A stretch of 64,000 bases of DNA from Zygnema cylindricum (Eukaryota; Streptophyta; Zygnematophyceae; Zygnematales; Zygnemataceae): assembly GCA_037447655.1 (NCBI GenBank), contig JBBHKE010001695.1, positions 62,001 through 126,000 on the forward strand. Direction: 5' to 3'. Under the pieces are notes generated by a model that saw only the letters and a list, made by a program, of their open reading frames with translations, was not told where the DNA came from and made no database searches. This document shows positions 59,269 to 64,000 of the stretch, in pieces. The translations under genes and the position numbers were made by a program. Within the stretch, counting starts at the first letter, position 1. Each line of letters starts with the position of its first letter.

Positions 59269-59467
59269 CACCGCGAATCGTTATTAGCGTTGAGAAATTA
59301 TTAGTGTAGAGAAAAAATTAGCGTCATTCATTATAATTTAGCGCCAGGAGACGTGGCAGATTATGATCCACGACCTTAAATAGCGTAATTTATTATATTT
59401 AAGGTTTTAATGTCAAAATTTTGGGGTGCCGATATAGAGTTCATAACGCTAATAACGATTTGCGTTG
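59269..59467. mobile_element. Small T2 element, 199 bp, TA-flanked
   Basis: Ends CACCGCGAATCGTTATTAGC and GCTAATAACGATTTGCGTTG are inverted repeats. TA lies on both sides (59267-59268 and 59468-59469). It interrupts the right arm of the long-TIR element, as shown by comparison with the left arm at about 56180-56190. Non-coding. Confidence 0.85.
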
Positions 59468-59512
59468 TACCTGCGCGTAGCAAAAATCGTCTCTGCGATT
59501 AGCAACTCCCTT

Positions 59513-60287
59513 ATATATATGGAAAAATAGTTGAAAGCAAATCTGACCACAGATATTTTGTCGCTTTGTGTCGTGACGTGGCGATTCAGAACCCTAGCCT
59601 GGAGATACTAGTCGGCGACTTTTTCCAGTTTTAGTTGCCCAAGCCGTCGGGAAAATGTGTCGGAAGTTGAACGACGTAGAAAAATAGTGGTTCAAACATA
59701 GTTCAAAAGTAGGTGGCCAAATGCGCCCATATCTCTGGCTGTCATAAAACATACAATATGCCTTAAGACCCATATTATTGGCATAGGAAATATATTAAAT
59801 AGGAATAGGGTTGAGTTGCACATCGATTGATAGAGAATTAAACGTCATGTCTAAATTTTGAAAAACGTTCGGACAAATTTTTTTTATGTGAGTTTTGAGG
59901 TATTATTTATTTAAACCGTCAGATTTGGACGATCGGACAATCGGTGATCAAAGTAGCAATCTAAGAAGATCACATGAAAAGCCCACAACACAACTTACAA
60001 TAGGACTTACCTCCGAGTTTTTTTTTTCTATGTTTTCTTTCCCGCGGAATGTCATCCTACGCCGTGTCAATTCGCTAAAACATTTCGTCCGACGGCGTGC
60101 GCTGTACTATGATCATACGTCAGATTCCTACGTTCGTACAAGGGTGTGCACAACGCACACATATACAGTATGCCTACTCTGCGCGAGTTTTGTGCCAAGT
60201 TTTGTGCATCTACCAAAGGCTTACCATAAAAACGCCTACTTTTGAACTATGGTTTATAAACAACTCTCCATTTAGTAATTCACACTA
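59513..60287. other. Spacer between TIR elements, no gene recognised
   Basis: A frame at 59895-60245 has no motif. Nothing else seen. Confidence 0.4.
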
Positions 60288-61085
60288 AGGGGGTATACCT
60301 ATGTAATCGATAATTTTAAGAAGTACTTTGGACTTTAGTGAAGATTCTACGTACCGCTTTCAAGAGCGTTCCAATATGCGAAAATGAAATCGGAACTTTG
60401 GAACGAGACTTTTGCAGACACGGCTACAACTTGTGACACCTGAAGACGACTACGAAAATTACGACGATTGGTGACGTCTACAAAAACAAAGACGATTGTA
60501 GACGTCTACTGTACTGTATACCGCGCATCGTTATTAGTGTCAAAGTCACTAATTTGGGTTCTTAAAGTTTTGATTTTTTTCCTCCAATAGGATACATGAT
60601 TTTAATTTTTCCTTTACGTTAATTAAGGTACCGTACAAAATAGCGTAAATAACGAAAGTACATTAAGATTTAAATAGTGTGATGTACGGTCGATGTCAAA
60701 GCGTACATAAATGTACCTTTTCAAGTGAAAATATTACAAAAAATGAATTAACTTATATGCGCACGCATAAGAACGTGCGCGCTCAAAAAACGGGATTAGT
60801 CTAACACGTAAACTAGTCTATACATGTAAGGATATTTAAATTTCACGACGGTGTACGATTTCTAATATTTTGTACGGATACATATATTAATGTTTCTAAT
60901 CTTACGGCGAATATTCCATTTTTGCTGTTTCCAAATTAGCATAATGTCGAAATAAGAATACAACTTAAAAAAAAAAAAATCTTAATTAACATCAATTTCG
61001 GTAAATTTATTCAACACCATTTAAACTTTGACATTAATAACGATTCGCGGTGTAGTTTTTTGTGTCATTGTATAATGTAGAGCAA
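60288..61085 (+). mobile_element. T1 MITE-like element, copy 4, interrupted by a T2 element
   Basis: The left end is TAA then GGGGGTATACC at 60288-60301. It follows copy 1 to GACGTC TA at about 60508, is interrupted by a 544-bp TA-flanked element, and resumes with GTTTTTTGTGTCATTG at 61055. The rest of the 3' half is missing. Confidence 0.65.
60509..61052. mobile_element. T2 element, 544 bp, inside T1 copy 4
   Basis: TA flanks at 60507-60508 and 61053-61054. The right terminus reads CACCGCGAATCGTTATTAAT on the minus strand. The left has extra bases (CTGTACTGTATA) before CCGCGCATCGTTATTAGTG. The T1 sequence resumes exactly on either side (GACGTC-TA-GTTTTTTGTG). TA duplication and about 20-28-bp TIRs suggest a Tc1/mariner-like MITE. 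Confidence 0.85.
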
Positions 61086-61768
61086 TATTTGGAGTAGCCG
61101 CAAAAAAGATGAACGAAGCAATGTACGGAGTCGTTACGATTCAGCACTGGTCCAACGAGGTATTGACAGTTTGACAGCATACGACTGTAGGTTGGGAAAC
61201 TGTCAAAGACGACCGACAAATGAGTATGATTCCGTGGGAGACGGATATCGCCACGTTTATCATAATCATATTCCGTGCAATCTTGGCTGTCCGAACGACA
61301 ATGTCTGTGGTAGGACACAGAGGGTGTTTTATTCAAAGTCAAAAGGGATCTGCCGCTTCTCAAAAATTTGAAAGAATCTGGTCATATGGTCAAATGGCCA
61401 AAATAATAGTTACTAAAGAGTCTATTTCAATGCATTGAAGTGAATATCACCCTGCTAGTGTGATAGCCTATTCCCACTAGAAAAAAAATCACTTCCACAA
61501 TAGACGGGCGTTCGAATAATGTACGGCTTTTCGAGCACCGACTTTGTTGTTTTCGGAAGTTCTCGGAAAACAATACAAACGAACTTCATCAAAATATTTG
61601 AGGATATTGAAGTCGGGTTAAAGTTGCGTCTTTCATTGAAACAGGCCAGCGGTAACCCCAAAAGTTGACGAAGAAAAAACAACATCCGAACGACTATTTC
61701 ATTGTTTCGCGCGAAAAAATTGTTCACCTTTGAACCACCTTTGTATAAGTAAGTTTTAAAAATTGCAG
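61086..61768. other. Sequence before the candidate exon, no gene recognised
   Basis: Frames on both strands are short and without motifs. It ends in a fair acceptor (AAAATTGCAG at 61768). Confidence 0.35.
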
Positions 61769-62027
61769 GTTTGTTTTCGTGCCTTTGTTTGATGACGTCA
61801 AAGCGTGTGACGTGTCACAGGACACCTTCAATCGGAGTTCCATGCCAAAAATTTGGTGTGAACAACACCCGTTTTCCAATGAGTTATGGGAAAATCATCG
61901 GGATGGGCAAAAAGTTACAAATGCTCCAGTGGGAACATGCTATGACACACTAGAAAATTCAAGCCCTTTTTGTAACATAAACAAACAACAAATGAATTCA
62001 ATGCGATTGTTCACAATTCTAAGTTAA
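61769..62027 (+). CDS. Candidate exon of an unknown gene (Cys-containing, extracellular-like)
   Basis: After acceptor TTGCAG at 61768 an open frame gives VPLFDDVKACDVSQDTF, MPKIWCEQHPFSNELWENH and GTCYDTLENSSPFCNINKQQ before TAA at 62025-62027. Residue composition, four cysteines and an NSS sequon look like a genuine secreted or ectodomain segment, not chance translation. A second frame at 62042-62187 ends before GTAAAA with FTSTVVFYGGGYSSFAEKF and could be another exon of the same gene. No family is recognised, and no start or membrane helix is seen. Confidence 0.35.
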
Positions 62028-62189
62028 CAAATCATCTCTTAAGTGAGTCTACCATCCAAAAACGAGCTCCTACATTTGACAAGGACACTGTTATCCCAAT
62101 CGCTGTCGTATAGTGGCCAATTCACTTCTACTGTTGTCTTTTATGGAGGAGGCTATTCCTCCTTTGCTGAAAAGTTTATTGGGCATCAC

Positions 62190-64000
62190 GGTAAAAGAGC
62201 TTGATTTGTTAACCGCGTCCGTTGAGACTGGATATAGTCAAGAAACGTCCTTACATGTTAAGCAACATGCTCTCAAACCAATTCTTGTCATCTCTCTAAT
62301 ACATCCCTAAAATTACATCAATTGTATCGCATTAGGTTTTGCTATTAACATCAAATTACTCTATGTCTAACTTTTTCCCTCATTAAACTCAACAATTTTG
62401 CAAACATAGGACATTTTATATACAATTAAATTTAAATCAACAAATGTCGAAAATCGAGCATGCACCTACGGTAAAATCCATGGATGTTTTATTAGAGTCT
62501 TCACCAAAGTTCCTCAATGCTCAACAAACGATTTTAGGTGAAGGCAACAAAGGTCCTGTGTAATAATATGCCATAGCGTCAGTACTAATGTTAACCATAG
62601 GCGATGATTAACCCTCTATTCAATCTTCGAGTTCAAACTCAATCTCTGTAAATATTACCAAACATAAAATATTAATAAAATATAAAGTAAAATAATAATT
62701 GACCTCCAATGTTGTCGTAAAGCCTCACACGCTTTACATGCTCGTATAAAAACTGCGGGAATTACCAGTGGATCCTATATCAAATTTTGAGGTCGTACAA
62801 ATAATAATTCGAGATTTTTCTACTCAATCAAAAATAGTATGAAACGTTTTTAGACTAAAACATAAAAAATATCCTTTGATGAGGTTGACGAATATATGAC
62901 CAGGTAAATAACGTGAACATGATGGCTTAAATAACATAAAAAACTAATATGGGTTAAATAAGAACCACGAGTACCTCTTTCCCTTAATCCTCAACTTTTC
63001 AACCCACTAGCTCGCATGTAAGGTTCAAGCCACCCGAACCTTAAAAGGTCTACCAAGTACGTGAACTCTCTTCAAATGCGATACAATTTGGCATACTTTT
63101 CGTTGAGCTTGGATAAGGTAACCACATGTATGAGCGTAATCAAACGTTTATTTTTTATATAGTTTTGTGCCAAGTATGTGGGTTCAATTTATCAAAATCA
63201 TTTTGAAAACATTTACATTTTGGCTTTGTGAACCGAACAAGCTTCTCATTCGACAACGCCAGAATAACTTCCAATGAAGGTGTGCGTGCAAAAAAGTTGT
63301 TATTTGGAGATATAAAGCCATATGGTCGTTATAATAAAATTGCAAATTGTGACGTCTAGCTTTGAGGTAAAACCTATGCTTACCAGTATCATTTATAATT
63401 ATTAAAACTTTTGTAAGAGTTGCTCGAACCTTACCGAAGTGGACCATGTAGTAAATAGGTGTTACATTTGATAAAAGTACCACAATCACAAATGCAATGA
63501 GATAAATTGCACAAAAAGTGGGAGCTAACCTAGAAGAGAAATAAAATTATAGTGTGCGTGAATAAATAATTTTCAAATAAGTAGTATGATTTTTTGTCGA
63601 TATGCATGCGTAGCTTTGTTCACTCATACAAAGCGCTCGCACATGTGAATGTTATGCATTGCATGCATATGCAATGACCGTAAAGTCATATTTACATACG
63701 TTTAAGTTTTTTGTGTTTATCACTTTAAACATTGAAATTTGACAAAGTGGGACTACCGTAGAAAGAATTAAAAAAAAAACATAAACATAGTTATAGGTCA
63801 TGCTATAACTTGATATGCAATTTAGTTGTTGCACTGTGTTTCCACCCCCTCAACAAATCAAGCTAGTTCACATTCGAACTCAAGTTAAAGGTCTATATAT
63901 TTGGACTTGGAAATAATTATATACATTGGGGGAATTATGATAACCGTTAAGACATACTTTATATAACCAACTTAAAACTTTAATGGTTGTTTTCAATAGA
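62190..64000. other. Right edge, no gene recognised
   Basis: AT-rich. The minus-strand frame 63184-63489 is hydrophobic but shows no family motif. If the candidate exon at 61769 is real, this is probably intron. Confidence 0.35.

Larger units (their letters stand above)
56147..59509. mobile_element. Long-TIR DNA element (foldback-like) carrying nested insertions
   Basis: The left arm 56147-56422 is the reverse complement of the right arm 59026-59509 once a small T2 element (59269-59467) is removed from the right. By eye identity is about 90%. The arms continue inward at 58379-58426 and 58980-59025 (a perfect inverted repeat of over 40 bp), because a T2 element (56423-58376) is inserted in the left arm. 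Termini read GGGAATTGCTAATCGCAGAG and the flanks are TTA on both sides (56144-56146 and 59510-59512), as for PIF/Harbinger elements. The core 58427-58979 is GC-rich and has a 66-codon frame from ATG 58489 without known motif. No transposase is recognised. Confidence 0.8.

Overview
The window is nuclear DNA of a eukaryote. It is AT-rich, its genes are split by GT-AG introns of up to about 9 kb, it uses the standard code, and it is full of LTR retrotransposon debris and small inverted-repeat DNA transposons. No tRNA, rRNA, CRISPR array or bacterial operon is visible. The species cannot be named from sequence alone. A polycystin channel carrying a Lin-12/Notch repeat and a cupredoxin-like module, with Copia elements of protist or plant style, would fit a retroelement-rich alga or other protist. 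That is inference.

One host gene dominates. On the + strand, about 22 exons between roughly 1.8 and 46.6 kb encode a polycystin/PKD2-type cation channel of roughly 1180 residues. In order they give a first membrane helix, a Cys-rich ectodomain start, a Pro/Ser/Ala-rich linker, a cupredoxin-like fold over three exons, an LNR (Notch) repeat, the polycystin TOP domain, membrane helices S2 to S6 with a pore loop, and a charged C-terminal tail ending in a predicted coiled coil. From 11973 to 46627 reading phases agree at almost every junction. Two 5' junctions do not match in phase, so small exons are missing there or the 5' end is mis-modelled.

An intact Copia element (38085-43192, minus strand, 419-bp LTRs identical by eye, one 1424-codon ORF) lies in the intron between the TOP domain and S2. 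It entered exactly at the 5' splice site, and its 5-bp target duplication GTATG leaves a usable donor. Other introns hold decayed Copia pieces: a minus-strand element nested in a plus-strand one at 5.5-10.4 kb, fragments at 16.6-20.6 kb, and an internally deleted LTR element at 24.2-26.8 kb. 

The right third (46.6-64 kb) is intergenic or the start of another gene. It holds a truncated Copia copy (51.0-52.7 kb), a purine block followed by a pyrimidine block (52.66-54.1 kb), a decayed short-period tandem array (55.1-55.7 kb), and a nest of TIR elements (56.1-61.1 kb). These include a long-TIR element with TTA flanks, TA-flanked elements and a hAT-like element with an 8-bp duplication. A candidate exon of an unknown gene lies at 61.77 kb.
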